A stretch of 64,000 bases of DNA from Azospira inquinata (GCF_018905915.1 NZ_CP064782.1:2170001-2234000), one strand, 5' to 3'; positions 29,283 to 39,343 are shown, counted from the first letter of the stretch. Program-made: numbers and translations. The notes: generated by a model not told the origin, from the letters alone.

Positions 29283-30551
29283 ATGGCCCTTTTCGCCCTC
29301 GGCATCAATCACCACTCCGCGCCCCTGTCCATGCGTGAACAGGTGGCCTTCCATGCGGAGACCCTGCTGGACGCCCTGGGCGATCTGGTGCGGGCCAAGC
29401 CGGTGAAGGAAGCGGCCATTCTTTCCACCTGCAACCGGACCGAGCTTTACTGCGCGGCGGAAAACCCGGAAGTGGCCGTGGATTGGCTCTCTGAGTACCA
29501 CCGGGTGCCCCGTCAGGCGATCCAGCCTTACCTCTACACCCTGCCCCAGGAAGACGCGGTGCGCCACGCCTTCCGGGTGGCGTCCGGCCTGGATTCCATG
29601 GTGCTGGGGGAAGCCCAGATCCTGGGGCAGATGAAAAACGCCGTGCGCCTGGCGGAAGAGGCGGGCACCATGGGCATGCTGCTGAACAAGCTGTTCCAGC
29701 GGTCCTTTGCCGTGGCCAAGGAAGTGCGCACCACCACCGCCATCGGCGCCAACATCGTCTCCATGGCCGCCGCCGGAGTCCATCTGGCCCAGCGCATTTT
29801 CGAATCCCTGGATAAGCAGAAGATTCTCTTCGTCGGCGCCGGGGAAATGATCGAGCTGTGCGCCACCCACTTCGCCGCCCAGAATCCCCAGCAGATCACC
29901 ATCGCCAACCGCACCCTGGAAAAGGGGGAGGATCTGGCTTCCCGTTTTGCCTCGGAAAAGACCCGCACCTCCGCCATCCGCCTGGATGAGCTGGGGGAAC
30001 ACCTGCCCCTCTACGACATCGTGGTGTCCTGTACCGGCAGCCCCATGCCCCTGATCGGCCTGGGGCTGATGGAGCGGGCGGTGAAACTGCGCCGCCACCG
30101 GCCCATCTTCATGGTGGATCTGGCCGTGCCCCGGGACATCGAACCCGAGGTGGGGGATCTGGACGACGTTTTCCTCTACACCGTGGATGATCTGGCCCAG
30201 GTGGTGGAGGCGGGGCTGGAATCCCGGCAAGCGGCGGTGGTGGAGGCGGAAGCCATCATTACCCACCAGGTGGGGGATTTTCTCCACTGGCTGGATTCCC
30301 GGGAAACCGTGCCCATCATCCGCTCCCTGCGGGATGCGGCGGAACGGGCCCGGCGCCACGAAATGGAACACGCCTTAAAGCTCCTGGCCAAGGGGGAAGA
30401 CCCGGAAAAGGTGCTGGAAACTTTCTCTCACCGCCTGTCCAACAAATTCCTCCACGCCCCTTCCCTGGCCCTCAACCAGGCGGAAGGGGAACGGCGCCAG
30501 CACCTGCAACAGGCGGCCCTGGACCTCTTCCACCTGCGTTCCGACGATTAG
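29283..30551 (+). CDS. hemA: Glutamyl-tRNA reductase HemA
   Basis: First committed enzyme of haem synthesis by the C5 route; it reduces glutamyl-tRNA to glutamate-1-semialdehyde with NADPH. The 422-residue product has the catalytic Cys at C50 in [10 protein letters not shown], followed by the NADPH fold ([10 protein letters not shown]) and a C-terminal dimerisation helix. ATG 29283 is chosen because [14 protein letters not shown] matches homologue starts. It heads the hemA-prfA-prmC-grxD order common in betaproteobacteria. Confidence 0.97.
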   Translation: MALFALGINHHSAPLSMREQVAFHAETLLDALGDLVRAKPVKEAAILSTCNRTELYCAAENPEVAVDWLSEYHRVPRQAIQPYLYTLPQEDAVRHAFRVASGLDSMVLGEAQILGQMKNAVRLAEEAGTMGMLLNKLFQRSFAVAKEVRTTTAIGANIVSMAAAGVHLAQRIFESLDKQKILFVGAGEMIELCATHFAAQNPQQITIANRTLEKGEDLASRFASEKTRTSAIRLDELGEHLPLYDIVVSCTGSPMPLIGLGLMERAVKLRRHRPIFMVDLAVPRDIEPEVGDLDDVFLYTVDDLAQVVEAGLESRQAAVVEAEAIITHQVGDFLHWLDSRETVPIIRSLRDAAERARRHEMEHALKLLAKGEDPEKVLETFSHRLSNKFLHAPSLALNQAEGERRQHLQQAALDLFHLRSDD

Positions 30552-30633
30552 CCGGGCGGCCTGCTGGCCGCCCCGGCGCCTTCGCCCGCTCCGGGCTTCG
30601 TTTCTTCCCTGAACCCTTTTTTGCCGCCCCGCC

Positions 30634-31716
30634 ATGAAATCCAGTATCCGTGAAAAGCTCGAACACCTCAGCCGTCGTCTGGAGGAGGTGGATGCCTTGC
30701 TGGCCAGTCCGGAGGTGGCCCAGGACATGGACCAATTCCGCAAGCTGTCCCGGGAACGGGCCGAGGTGGAGCCGGTGGTGACCCTGTATCAGGACTACCG
30801 TCAGGCCGAGGCGGATCTGGCCAGCGCCCAGGACATGCTGGCCGACCCGGAAATGAAGGATCTGGCGGAGGAAGAGGTGGAAGCCGCCAAGGCCCGCCTG
30901 CCGGAACTGGAAAACGATCTCCAGAAGCTGCTCCTGCCCAAGGACCCCAACGATGACCGGAGCGTGATCCTGGAAATCCGGGCCGGGACGGGGGGGGATG
31001 AGTCCGCCCTCTTTGCCGGGGACCTGTTCCGCATGTACAGCCGCTATGCGGAGCGTCAGCGCTGGCAGGTGGAAATCCTGTCCGCCAGCGAATCCGACCT
31101 GGGGGGCTACCGGGAAATTATCGCCCGTCTGGTGGGCCAGGGGGCCTATTCCAAGCTCAAGTTCGAATCCGGCGCCCACCGGGTGCAACGGGTACCCGCC
31201 ACGGAAACCCAGGGCCGCATCCACACCTCCGCCTGTACCGTGGCCATCATGCCGGAAGCGGACGAGGTGGGAGATGTGGATCTCAATCCGGCGGATCTGC
31301 GCATCGACACCTTCCGGGCCTCCGGGGCCGGCGGCCAGCACATTAACAAGACCGATTCGGCGGTGCGGGTCACCCACATTCCCACGGGCATTGTGGCGGA
31401 ATGTCAGGATGGCCGTTCCCAGCACCAGAACAAGGCCTCCGCCCTGCGGGTGCTGGCTGCCCGGATCAAGGACGTGCAGGTGCGGGAGCAGCAGGCCAAG
31501 GAAGCGGCCACCCGGAAGAGCCTGGTGGGCAGCGGCGACCGTTCCGAGCGCATTCGCACCTACAATTTCCCCCAGGGTCGGGTGACGGATCACCGCATTA
31601 ACCTGACCCTGTACAAGATCGACCAGATCATGGACGGGGACATGGAAGAAATCACCGCCGCCCTGATCGCCGAACACCAGGCGGAGCAGCTGGCGGCCCT
31701 GGCGGCGGAGGCCTGA
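30634..31716 (+). CDS. prfA: Peptide chain release factor 1
   Basis: Terminates translation at UAA and UAG. The 360-residue product has the codon-reading PAT tripeptide at 188-190 and the catalytic GGQ at 233-235, at the same positions as E. coli RF1. Q235 is the residue methylated by PrmC, encoded next. It lies 82 bp after hemA. Confidence 0.98.
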   Translation: MKSSIREKLEHLSRRLEEVDALLASPEVAQDMDQFRKLSRERAEVEPVVTLYQDYRQAEADLASAQDMLADPEMKDLAEEEVEAAKARLPELENDLQKLLLPKDPNDDRSVILEIRAGTGGDESALFAGDLFRMYSRYAERQRWQVEILSASESDLGGYREIIARLVGQGAYSKLKFESGAHRVQRVPATETQGRIHTSACTVAIMPEADEVGDVDLNPADLRIDTFRASGAGGQHINKTDSAVRVTHIPTGIVAECQDGRSQHQNKASALRVLAARIKDVQVREQQAKEAATRKSLVGSGDRSERIRTYNFPQGRVTDHRINLTLYKIDQIMDGDMEEITAALIAEHQAEQLAALAAEA

Positions 31717-31812
31717 CATGGGCCCCGCCCCGGTACCCGGGGCCATGCTTCTGGCCGGGGGCCGTTCTTCCCATCAGGGGCCAGTCTGTTCCTGGTGCCC
31801 CGGGGAGCGCCC

Positions 31813-32685
31813 ATGAATTCCGTCCTTACCCCCAGGGCCGATCTCCCCACCCTGGCCCAGGTGGTGTGCCAGGTGAAAGGGCGCATCCCCCGCATGGATG
31901 CCCGGCTCCTGCTGCAACACACCCTGGGCATCGACCACGTCCAGTTTCTCACCCACGGAGAGCGGCGCCTGACCCCGGCCCAGCTGGAACAGTTCATGGG
32001 CCTGGTGATGCGCCGGGAGCGGGAAGAGCCCCTGGCCTACCTGACCGGGGAGCGGGAGTTTTACGGGCGCAGTTTCCATGTCAGCCCGGCGGTGCTCATT
32101 CCCCGGCCGGACACGGAACTCCTGGTCATGCTGGCCCTGGAACATGTCCGCCACCGGCCAGCGCCCCGGATCGCGGACCTGGGCACGGGGAGCGGCGCGG
32201 TAGCCGTGACCCTGGCTCTGGAATGCCCCACCGCCCGGGTGACGGCCACGGACCTATCCCCCGATGCACTGGCCGTGGCCCGGGCCAATGGGGAGCGCCT
32301 CGGGGCCCGGGTGGATTTCCGCCAGGGGGATTGGCTCACGCCCCTGGCCGGGGAGCGTTTTGACCTTATCGTCTCCAACCCCCCCTACGTAGCCGCCCAG
32401 GACCCCCATCTGGCCCAGAACGGCCTGCCCTTTGAGCCGGATCTGGCCCTGACCGATGGGGGGGATGGTCTGGCGTGCCTTCGGACCATTGTGGCGGCGG
32501 CCCCCGCCTGTCTGGTGCCCGGGGGCTGGTTGTTTCTGGAACACGGCTATGACCAGGCGGCAGCGGTGCGCGAACTTCTCCGCGCCGCCGGGTTCAAAGA
32601 CATAGCTTCCCGACGGGACCTGGGCGATATCGAACGGGTCAGCGGCGGCCGCCTGCCCCGGGCAGATGGGGATTTAGCCGACTAA
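31813..32685 (+). CDS. prmC: Release-factor glutamine methyltransferase PrmC
   Basis: S-adenosylmethionine-dependent enzyme that methylates the GGQ glutamine of release factors. The 290-residue product has a helical N-terminal substrate domain, SAM motif [11 protein letters not shown] (about 116-126) and the amide-binding NPPY motif (about 180-183). ATG 31813 (MNSVL) is preferred over the upstream in-frame start at 31795. It follows its substrate gene prfA. Confidence 0.96.
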   Translation: MNSVLTPRADLPTLAQVVCQVKGRIPRMDARLLLQHTLGIDHVQFLTHGERRLTPAQLEQFMGLVMRREREEPLAYLTGEREFYGRSFHVSPAVLIPRPDTELLVMLALEHVRHRPAPRIADLGTGSGAVAVTLALECPTARVTATDLSPDALAVARANGERLGARVDFRQGDWLTPLAGERFDLIVSNPPYVAAQDPHLAQNGLPFEPDLALTDGGDGLACLRTIVAAAPACLVPGGWLFLEHGYDQAAAVRELLRAAGFKDIASRRDLGDIERVSGGRLPRADGDLAD

Positions 32686-32720
32686 AAGCCCGGCGGAAGC
32701 GGAACCCAACTCATATTCGG

Positions 32721-33062
32721 ATGGAGCAAACAAGCGTGGACGTTCAAGCAACGATCAAGGAACAGGTGACGGGCAATCCGGTGGTGCTGTACATGAAGGG
32801 CACCCCCCAGTTTCCCCAATGCGGTTTTTCCGCCACCGCCGTGCAGATTCTCAAGGCCTGCGGCGTACCCAAATTTTTCAGCGTCAATGTGCTGATGGAA
32901 CCGGAAATCCGTCAGGGCATCAAGGACTACGCCAACTGGCCCACCATTCCCCAGCTCTACGTCAATGGGGAGTTTGTGGGGGGCTGCGACATCATGCGGG
33001 AAATGTTCCAGTCCGGCGAACTCCAGGCCCTGCTGGCGCCCCAGGGAGAAGCCCAGGCCTGA
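32721..33062 (+). CDS. grxD: Monothiol glutaredoxin (Grx4/GrxD type)
   Basis: Small protein of 113 residues that binds and transfers iron-sulfur clusters with glutathione. It has the monothiol active site CGFS in [11 protein letters not shown] (about residue 34), the [11 protein letters not shown] cis-Pro loop and GGCDI glutathione-binding motif. It is the last gene of the hemA-prfA-prmC-grxD run and is followed by a terminator. Confidence 0.97.
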   Translation: MEQTSVDVQATIKEQVTGNPVVLYMKGTPQFPQCGFSATAVQILKACGVPKFFSVNVLMEPEIRQGIKDYANWPTIPQLYVNGEFVGGCDIMREMFQSGELQALLAPQGEAQA

Positions 33063-33111
33063 GGCGTGGGCCGATGTTCCGCCCCACGGCGCCCCAGGGG
33101 GCCGGGGCAAG

Positions 33112-33142
33112 AAAAAAGCCGGGAGCACCTCCCGGCTTTTTT
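33112..33142 (+). terminator. Rho-independent terminator after grxD
   Basis: GCCGGGAG (33118-33125) pairs with CTCCCGGC (33129-33136) around CAC, with A6 before and T6 after. It ends the hemA-grxD unit and may work on both strands. Confidence 0.94.
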
Positions 33143-33475
33143 GTGGGCGCGGTTGCTGAAGGCGCAGTACTCTGGCTCGGGCTATCTGTGGGGGTTCGGC
33201 CCAAGGCCTGTCTGGGTTTGGGCGTGGTGGCGCTGTGCAGAAGGGGCCGTGGCTCCTACAACGCCCGGCGCTCTCTGGCCGTGCTTTCTGCATGAGTGGG
33301 GCTGGGCCTTTTGCTGGGACGGACTAACCCGGCTGCTGTCCCAGGGGCCGCGGGGCTAGCCCCAATCAACCTCCCCGACGGCTCCCCGCCGGAGCCGAGG
33401 AGAAGGGATGAGGAGATTGGAAACTGGGGAAGGGGAAACACGGCCTCAGCGAGTGGCTTCCCCATGGTTAGGCCC
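33143..33475. other. Non-coding gap with no recognisable element
   Basis: This 333-bp gap between the grxD terminator and the zinc-ribbon gene stop contains only short frames without homology or ribosome sites. Short GC-rich inverted repeats are present but none has a T-run. I see no RNA gene. Confidence 0.5.
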
Positions 33476-34297
33476 CTAGTCCGGACTCGGATGGGCCGGG
33501 GGCGTCCGTTCCCCGGTGGGGGTGCCGCAGAGGTCCGGGAAAGCTTCTAACAGGGTGGCCCGGGCCTGATTTTCCGGCAGGGGATGGAGTTTGTGCAGGC
33601 GCCGGGCCGCTTCGGCGCAACTACTGGGGGTCGGGCCCTGGCGCAGCTTGGCCACCCATTGCCGATGTTCCCACAGGGTGGGGGGCGCCGCCGTGGTACT
33701 GCCCTTGGGAATCACCGTGACCACCCGCCGATCCTGTTCCGGAATCACCGGCAGGGGCTCCAGGGCCGGGTTAAAGGGGGCTTGGGCATTGGGGGCCGGA
33801 GCGCCTTGCAGGGGCGTGATGCTGCCCGTGGTCACGGCCCGGGGGGCGTGACCGCTGGGGCCCTGATACCACCAGAGGGCGGCGCCGGCGACGGCCAGCA
33901 CCAAGGCGCCTAGGATAATCCGTAGGGCATAGAGGGGGCTTTGGGCCGGGGAGGGCGGATTGCCCGGGCCGGGAAGGGGGGCCTCCGCCGCTGGGGCGGA
34001 GAGACTGGCCTTAGCCAAAGCCGAGGGGCGAGAGTCTGGGCCAGCACCGGGTTCGGCTTCGGGGTGTGGTCGGGTGTTAACCTGCGTTGTCTGGGAAAGG
34101 GTCGCCTGGGAAGGTTGGCCTGTCCCTACGGCTGGGGCTACTTCGGGAGCCAGAGCCCCCGGCGCCCCTGGGGCATCTGGATGCGTTTGGTGATTGGTCT
34201 CGGAGGCCTCCACCTGGGCGGCGCCGATCGGGCCGCCGCAGCGGGGGCAGCCTTGATCCTCTGGGCTGCACGGATGGCCGCATTGCTGGCAAAACAT
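33476..34297 (-). CDS. Zinc-ribbon membrane protein of unknown function
   Basis: Not recognised beyond its domains. The 273-residue product opens with a zinc ribbon (CxxC at residues 3-6 and 17-20, CQQC and CPRC). A Pro/Ala/Thr-rich disordered linker (about 25-125) follows, then one membrane helix (about 126-147) and a low-complexity then mildly helical C-terminal region. Predicted topology is an N-terminal zinc ribbon in the cytosol and the C-terminus outside. ATG 34297 is chosen because AAGGAA precedes it and the zinc ribbon starts there. Confidence 0.75.
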   Translation of the reverse strand: MFCQQCGHPCSPEDQGCPRCGGPIGAAQVEASETNHQTHPDAPGAPGALAPEVAPAVGTGQPSQATLSQTTQVNTRPHPEAEPGAGPDSRPSALAKASLSAPAAEAPLPGPGNPPSPAQSPLYALRIILGALVLAVAGAALWWYQGPSGHAPRAVTTGSITPLQGAPAPNAQAPFNPALEPLPVIPEQDRRVVTVIPKGSTTAAPPTLWEHRQWVAKLRQGPTPSSCAEAARRLHKLHPLPENQARATLLEAFPDLCGTPTGERTPPAHPSPD

Positions 34298-34441
34298 GGG
34301 GACGGTTTCCTTGGGGTTGGGGCTGGCCCCGGCGCCCCGTCCGCAGGGGCCCCGGAACCGGAGCATGACGGGGCCCATTATAGGCGCCGCTGTCCGGCTT
34401 GTTGCCCGTCCCGGGGGGACAACAAGCCGCCCCTGATGCCC

Positions 34442-34807
34442 TTATTCCGCCTTGGGTTTGATCCGGGCGGAGAGCTCTTCGTAGGCCCGCACCGCTTCGG
34501 CGGCGTACATCAGGGTGGGGCCGCCCCCCATGTAGGCGCAGACCCCCAGGGTTTCCATGAGCTGTTCCTTGGTTACCCCCAGGCGGATCAGTGCCTTGGT
34601 GTGGAAGCCGATGCAGGCGTCACAGCGGCTGGCCACGCCCACGGCCAGGGCGATCAGTTCCTTTTCCAGTTCGCTCAAGGCGCCGCCCTTGAGGGCGCCC
34701 TTGGCCATGGCGCCAAAGCCCTGCATGGTGTCGGGGATTTCCTGGCGCAGGGTTTCCAAGGCCTTGGAAACGTCGCTGGTGATGGTGACGAAAGATTTGC
34801 TGCCCAT
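34442..34807 (-). CDS. Carboxymuconolactone decarboxylase/AhpD-like protein
   Basis: Cytosolic protein of 121 residues in the CMD/AhpD superfamily. The redox motif CDACIGFH (CxxC then His three residues on) is the peroxidase-type AhpD active site rather than the decarboxylase one, so a role in thiol-based peroxide defence is likely. ATG 34807 follows AGGAG; the longer frame to 34846 has no support. It is transcribed divergently from the lipoprotein gene. Confidence 0.9.
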   Translation of the reverse strand: MGSKSFVTITSDVSKALETLRQEIPDTMQGFGAMAKGALKGGALSELEKELIALAVGVASRCDACIGFHTKALIRLGVTKEQLMETLGVCAYMGGGPTLMYAAEAVRAYEELSARIKPKAE

Positions 34808-34933
34808 GGCATGTCTCCTGTGTATTAACGTTTGCTGATATGCCATAGCTTAGGCCCGGGGTACGGGGCTGTCGGTGACTTTGGTTACACAGCTTTCCCC
34901 CGGGGGGACTTCCCAAAGGCTGCCACCGGGGGC

Positions 34934-35461
34934 ATGCTGGCGGCCATGTGGCCCCTTCCCTTTTCCTCCCTCGTCCGCCGTCTTACCGCGGCCTTTCTCT
35001 TATGCCTTCTGGCCGCCTGTGCGGCCCAGCCCTTTGTGCCGGGTAAAAGCACCCGGGATGAGGTGCTGCGGGCCTGGGGCGTGCCCGCTATGCGCTGGCC
35101 CGAGCCGGACGGCGGCGAGCGCCTGGCCTATCCCATGGGGCCCATGGGCTACGACACCTACATGGTGACCCTGGGGCCGGAGGGTAAGGTGCGCCGGGTG
35201 GCTAATGTGCTGGTGGAGGAAGAATTCGCCCAGGTCCGGGCCGGGGAAAGCAAGGAGGACATCCTGCGCCGCTTCGGCCCCCCCTTCTGGGTGGAAACCT
35301 ATCCCCAGCGCCATGAGCTGGTCTGGGAATGGCGCTACTGCGACGTCTGGACCTATCCGGCCCGTTTTGACGTGCTTTTCGATACCACCACCGGCCTGGT
35401 GCGCAGCACCCTGACCCAGCGGGAAGGCTTGGGCTGGCGCCGGGACTTCTGCTCCCGCTGA
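34934..35461 (+). CDS. Lipoprotein with two BamE/OmlA-like repeats
   Basis: Predicted lipoprotein of 175 residues from ATG 34934 (ATG 34946 also possible). The signal peptide ends in lipobox LAAC. Two tandem units follow, each with the SmpA/OmlA (BamE) pattern of a Gly-containing turn, xxDEVLxxxGxP helix and strands. Examples are STRDEVLRAWGVP (first) and SKEDILRRFGPP (second). BamE itself has one unit, so this is a duplicated relative, not BamE. The exact role is unknown; outer-membrane location is likely. Confidence 0.78.
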   Translation: MLAAMWPLPFSSLVRRLTAAFLLCLLAACAAQPFVPGKSTRDEVLRAWGVPAMRWPEPDGGERLAYPMGPMGYDTYMVTLGPEGKVRRVANVLVEEEFAQVRAGESKEDILRRFGPPFWVETYPQRHELVWEWRYCDVWTYPARFDVLFDTTTGLVRSTLTQREGLGWRRDFCSR

Positions 35462-35584
35462 CCCCGGCTCCGGTCCCTCCTTGGGGCGCGGAGGGGAAAG
35501 GGAGCACCAAGGCGGGGCGAGCATCTCACGGGATTTCCCCCGGCTAAGCCTGATCCTGCCTGGATTGGGGGAAATACACCCCAT

Positions 35585-35600
35585 TGGCATGGGCCTTGCA
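35585..35600 (+). promoter_or_regulatory. Sigma-54 promoter of amtB
   Basis: TGGCATGGGCCTTGCA matches the sigma-54 consensus (TGGCACG, N4, TTGCW) with one mismatch and the invariant GG-N10-GC spacing. It lies 40 bp before the amtB start. Nitrogen control through NtrC is expected from the family, but I could not find a clear NtrC palindrome upstream. Confidence 0.88.
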
Positions 35601-35639
35601 GGGCATTCTCCAAGAAAACTACAACAGAGCGGAGAACCC

Positions 35640-37097
35640 ATGACCATCCTGCTGCGCGTCCTGCGTTTGCTGATTTCCCTATGTCTTTTCTGGTCCTACG
35701 GCATTGGCCAGGCCATTGCCGCCGAGGGGGCGGTGGTTCAGCCCGTGGCCCCGGCTGCCGTCCAGCAGAAGGAACTGGCCCCGCCTCCGGTGGTGGCGGC
35801 GCCGGAGGTGACGCCGGCTCCCGCCGTGGCGGCCCCGGCTACGACCGCCGCCCCAGTTGCCACGGCGCCAGCCCCGATTTCGACCTCTACCCCTAAACCT
35901 CATGCGGATGGGGCCAATACGGCCTGGATGCTCACCGCCTCCGTGCTGGTGCTGCTCATGACCCTGCCCGGGGTGGCCCTGTTTTACGGCGGCATGGTGC
36001 GCAAGAAGAATGTGCTATCCACCATGACCCAGGTGTTTGCCTGTGCCGCCCTGGTCACCGTGACCTGGATGCTCATGGGCTACAGCCTAGCCCTGCGCCC
36101 CGGTACGGGCTGGCTGGGGGGGGCGGACCGGCTCCTGCTCCAGGGCCTGAATCTGGATTCCCTCTCCGGGGTGACGGAAGCCCCGGTGCCCGAGTCGGTG
36201 TACTGCATGTTCCAGCTCACCTTCGCCATTATCACCACCGCCCTGGTGGTGGGGGCTTTTGCCGAGCGCATTCGCTTTGCCGCCGTGCTCTGGTTTGCTG
36301 CCCTGTGGTCCGTGGTGGTCTATGCCCCCATCGCCCATTGGGTCTGGGAGCCCAACGGTTGGCTGAATAAGCTGGGGGTGCTGGATTACGCCGGGGGCAC
36401 GGTGGTCCATATCAATACCGGTGTGGCCGGGCTCATGGCCGCCCTGCTCATCGGGCGGCGCCTGGGCTATGGCAGCGAGCCCCTGGTGCCCCATAACCTG
36501 GCCTTCGCCATTACGGGGGCGTCCCTGCTCTGGGTGGGCTGGTTCGGCTTCAATGCGGGGTCCGCCGTGGCGGCGGATGGCCGGGCCGGGATGGCCATGC
36601 TGGCCACCCAGATCGCCACTGCTGCCGCCGTCTGCGCCTGGATGGTGGTGGAGTGGGTGGTTCGGGGCAAGCCCAGCGCCCTGGGTCTGGTCTCCGGCGC
36701 CGTGGCCGGGCTGGTGGCGGTGACCCCCGCTTCCGGTTACGTGGAGCCCAGCGGCGCTTTCCTCATCGGCGTGGCCGGGGGCGTGGCCTGTTACCTGGGA
36801 GCCACGGCCCTGAAGCGTATTTTCGGCTATGACGATTCCCTGGACGTGTTCGGCATCCACGGGGTGGGGGGCATGGTGGGGGCGATCCTTACCGGCGTCT
36901 TCGCCTCCCCGGCGGTGGGCGGGGTGGCGGGCAGCGTCTGGAAGCAACTGGTGGGGGTGGGGGTTACCGTGGCCTACAGCGCCGTGGCCACCACCCTGGT
37001 GCTGGTGGTGGTGAGCCTGCTGGTGGGGCTGCGGGTGGAAGAAGAGGACGAGCAGACCGGCCTGGATATCACCCAGCACGGGGAACGTTTGGAATAA
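35640..37097 (+). CDS. amtB: Ammonium transporter AmtB
   Basis: Inner-membrane ammonium channel, 485 residues. A signal-like helix (about 5-28) is followed by a Pro/Ala/Val-rich stretch (about 30-90) and then eleven membrane segments with Amt motifs such as DYAGGTVVHINTGVAGL, GWFGFNAGSA and DVFGIHGVGG. These include the twin pore histidines. ATG 35640 follows GGAGAA; the frame upstream is non-coding. No PII gene (glnK) is adjacent, unlike the usual glnK-amtB pair. Regulated by the sigma-54 promoter 40 bp upstream. Confidence 0.96.
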   Translation: MTILLRVLRLLISLCLFWSYGIGQAIAAEGAVVQPVAPAAVQQKELAPPPVVAAPEVTPAPAVAAPATTAAPVATAPAPISTSTPKPHADGANTAWMLTASVLVLLMTLPGVALFYGGMVRKKNVLSTMTQVFACAALVTVTWMLMGYSLALRPGTGWLGGADRLLLQGLNLDSLSGVTEAPVPESVYCMFQLTFAIITTALVVGAFAERIRFAAVLWFAALWSVVVYAPIAHWVWEPNGWLNKLGVLDYAGGTVVHINTGVAGLMAALLIGRRLGYGSEPLVPHNLAFAITGASLLWVGWFGFNAGSAVAADGRAGMAMLATQIATAAAVCAWMVVEWVVRGKPSALGLVSGAVAGLVAVTPASGYVEPSGAFLIGVAGGVACYLGATALKRIFGYDDSLDVFGIHGVGGMVGAILTGVFASPAVGGVAGSVWKQLVGVGVTVAYSAVATTLVLVVVSLLVGLRVEEEDEQTGLDITQHGERLE

Positions 37098-37217
37098 GGG
37101 GCATCCGGGCCGGCGGGTGCCGTTGCCCGAATGCCCGGAGGGGGCGTCTCCAGATGGTCGGGTCTCCCTCCCTGGCACGGGTCTCCCCGGGAGGCCCGGA
37201 CGAAGAAAGGAGCAGGC

Positions 37218-37499
37218 ATGTCCAACGAGAGTGAAGTCTTTGCCCTGATCGGGCGCATCCACGTACTGTTGCGGCGCACTTTAAACCGCATTACGGACGT
37301 GGATTACATGCGGGAAAACGTGGAATACGCCCGGGCCATGGTGGCCCTGGCGGAAGGCACGGGGAATCCGGAGCTGCTCCAGCTCTGCCAGCGCCTGCGG
37401 GAGGTGATGGGCCTCACCGATAGCGCCCCCGGTGGGGCGGAGGAAAGCCCCCAGGAGGCCCCCAAGCCGCCCCGCAAATATTTGTTCACCCTGCGCTGA
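37218..37499 (+). CDS. Small hypothetical protein downstream of amtB
   Basis: Not recognised. The 93-residue product has a helical N-terminal two thirds (ESEVFALIGRIHVLLRR onward) and a Pro/Glu-rich tail ending KYLFTLR. There are no membrane segments or signal peptide. AAAGGAG precedes ATG 37218, which supports translation. It lies 120 bp after amtB on the same strand and may share its transcript. Confidence 0.7.
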   Translation: MSNESEVFALIGRIHVLLRRTLNRITDVDYMRENVEYARAMVALAEGTGNPELLQLCQRLREVMGLTDSAPGGAEESPQEAPKPPRKYLFTLR

Positions 37500-37625
37500 G
37501 GGAAATTCTATCCGGGGAATGGGCTTACCCCTTCCGGAAGGGGGCGTGGCCTGTGCCGCTAGGCATGGGGCGACGGTTGGGCGTGGGTGCCTTGCCACCA
37601 CAGCCGTACCGTCCTCCGGCACCCT

Positions 37626-37662
37626 AAACAAAACCGCCGCCGGCTAAGGTGCCCGGCGGCGG
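37626..37662 (-). terminator. Rho-independent terminator after argH
   Basis: On the minus strand CCGCCGCCGG (37662-37653) pairs with CCGGCGGCGG (37643-37634), followed by TTTTGTTT. It lies 65 bp beyond the argH stop. The rest of 37500-37726 shows no gene. Confidence 0.88.
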
Positions 37663-37726
37663 TAGTAGGAGATCGGTGCGAAACCGATCCGGGGCGGCGT
37701 GCCGCCCCGGAAAAGGCTGAGGGGGT

Positions 37727-39112
37727 TTACAGGCGTTGCTTGGCCCGGGCCACGGCGGCCTTCACCTGGACGGGGGCGGTGCCGCCGATGTGGTTACGGG
37801 CGGACAGGGAGCCTTCCACGGTGAGGGCCTGGGCCACGTCGGACTGGACCAGGGGAGAGAAGGCTTGCAGCTCGGCCAGGGTGAGATCGGCCAGATCCTT
37901 GCCCTGGGTTTCCGCCGCCTTCACCGCCGAGCCCACCACCTCGTGGGCTTCCCGGAAGGGCAGACCCTTGCGCACCAGGTAGTCGGCCAGATCGGTGGCG
38001 GTGGCAAAGCCCTGGGCCAGGGCGTTGCGCATGTTTTCCGGACGGGCCTGGATGCCCCCCATCATGTCGGCGAAGATGCGCAGGGTGTCGATCACCGTGT
38101 CGGCAGCGTCGAACAGGGGTTCCTTATCTTCCTGGTTATCCTTGTTGTAGGCCAGGGGCTGGCCCTTCATCAGGGTGAGCATGGCCACCAGATGGCCGTT
38201 CACCCGGCCGGTCTTGCCCCGGGCCAGTTCCGGCACGTCCGGGTTCTTTTTCTGGGGCATGATGGAAGAGCCGGTGCAGAAGCGGTCGGCGATTTTGACG
38301 TAGCCGAAGCGGGGATTCATCCACAGCACCAGTTCTTCCGAGAGCCGGGAGAAGTGGGTCATGAGCAGGGAGCAGGCGGCGCAGAATTCGATACCGAAAT
38401 CCCGGTCGGACACCGCGTCCAGGGAGTTTTCACAGACCCCGTCAAAGCCCAGCTGCTGGGCCACGAATTCCCGGTCGATGGGATAGGTGGTGCCGGCCAG
38501 GGCGGCGGCCCCCAGGGGCAGGCGGTTAGCCCGTTTGCGGCAATCCAGGAAGCGTTCCTTGTCCCGCTGGGTCATTTCAAAATAGGCCAGCAGGTGGTGG
38601 CCGAAGGTGACGGGCTGGGCCACCTGGAGGTGGGTGGAGCCGGGCATGGGGGTGGCCGCTTCCTTTTCCGCCAGGGCCAAAAGGGCGGTCTGGAAGGCCT
38701 TGATCAGTTCTACGATGGAATCGATGGTGTCCCGCAGCCAGAGGCGGATGTCCGTGGCCACCTGGTCGTTACGGGAGCGGCCGGTGTGGAGGCGTTTGCC
38801 CGCATCTCCCACCAGGGTGGTGAGGCGCTTTTCGATATTGAGGTGCACGTCTTCCAGGTCCAGGGACCATTCGAACTGGCCCCCTTCGATTTCCGCCACG
38901 ATCTGGGCCATGCCCTTTTCGATGTCCGCCAGATCGGCGGCCTGGATAATACCCTGCTTGGCCAGCATCTTGGCGTGGGCCAGGGACCCGTTGATATCCT
39001 GGCGCCAGAGGCGCTTGTCGAAGTCGATGGAGGCGGTGTAACGCTTGACCAGGTCGGACATGGGTTCGGAGAAACGACCGGCCCAGGTGTAGGAAGAATT
39101 CTGTTGGCTCAT
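37727..39112 (-). CDS. argH: Argininosuccinate lyase
   Basis: Last enzyme of arginine synthesis, splitting argininosuccinate into arginine and fumarate. The 461-residue product has normal length, the fumarase/lyase superfamily signature [12 protein letters not shown] (about 277-288) and the substrate-binding TGRSRNDQ segment. ATG 39112 matches homologue starts (MSQQNSS then [10 protein letters not shown]); the much longer frame upstream to 40147 is the shadow of the divergent kinase gene. It is divergent from algZ-algR, the same neighbourhood as in pseudomonads. Confidence 0.97.
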   Translation of the reverse strand: MSQQNSSYTWAGRFSEPMSDLVKRYTASIDFDKRLWRQDINGSLAHAKMLAKQGIIQAADLADIEKGMAQIVAEIEGGQFEWSLDLEDVHLNIEKRLTTLVGDAGKRLHTGRSRNDQVATDIRLWLRDTIDSIVELIKAFQTALLALAEKEAATPMPGSTHLQVAQPVTFGHHLLAYFEMTQRDKERFLDCRKRANRLPLGAAALAGTTYPIDREFVAQQLGFDGVCENSLDAVSDRDFGIEFCAACSLLMTHFSRLSEELVLWMNPRFGYVKIADRFCTGSSIMPQKKNPDVPELARGKTGRVNGHLVAMLTLMKGQPLAYNKDNQEDKEPLFDAADTVIDTLRIFADMMGGIQARPENMRNALAQGFATATDLADYLVRKGLPFREAHEVVGSAVKAAETQGKDLADLTLAELQAFSPLVQSDVAQALTVEGSLSARNHIGGTAPVQVKAAVARAKQRL

Positions 39113-39131
39113 GATGGTTGGGAATTTGCAG

Positions 39132-39147
39132 GCTAAAATGGCGCGAT
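39132..39147 (+). promoter_or_regulatory. Candidate -10/discriminator upstream of algZ
   Basis: GCTAAAATGGCGCGAT contains TAAAAT (39134-39139) and a GCGCG discriminator. The identical 16 bp recurs at 63371-63386 upstream of the lptD-like gene. There is no convincing -35, so promoter activity is inferred. It lies in the argH-algZ gap, which holds no other gene. Confidence 0.45.
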
Positions 39148-39343
39148 CCGGTCGGCGGTGCCCGCACGGTGCGGTCGCAGGGTCCCGAAATGGGCGGCGG
39201 GCGGACCGGTGGCCGGGAATTTCCCGGGGCCTTGCCGATGCCGGACCGGAAACGGTCAATCCAGGGGACCGGCGGGGCGGGGAAAGTCCCCGAGACCCCG
39301 GAAAAACCGGGAAACAGCCCGAATCTTCCGTCATTTCAAGGAA

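Noticed and set aside
34967..35461. Assignment of the lipoprotein as BamE
   Set aside because: BamE is about 110 residues with one SmpA/OmlA unit; this has two units and a different C-terminus.
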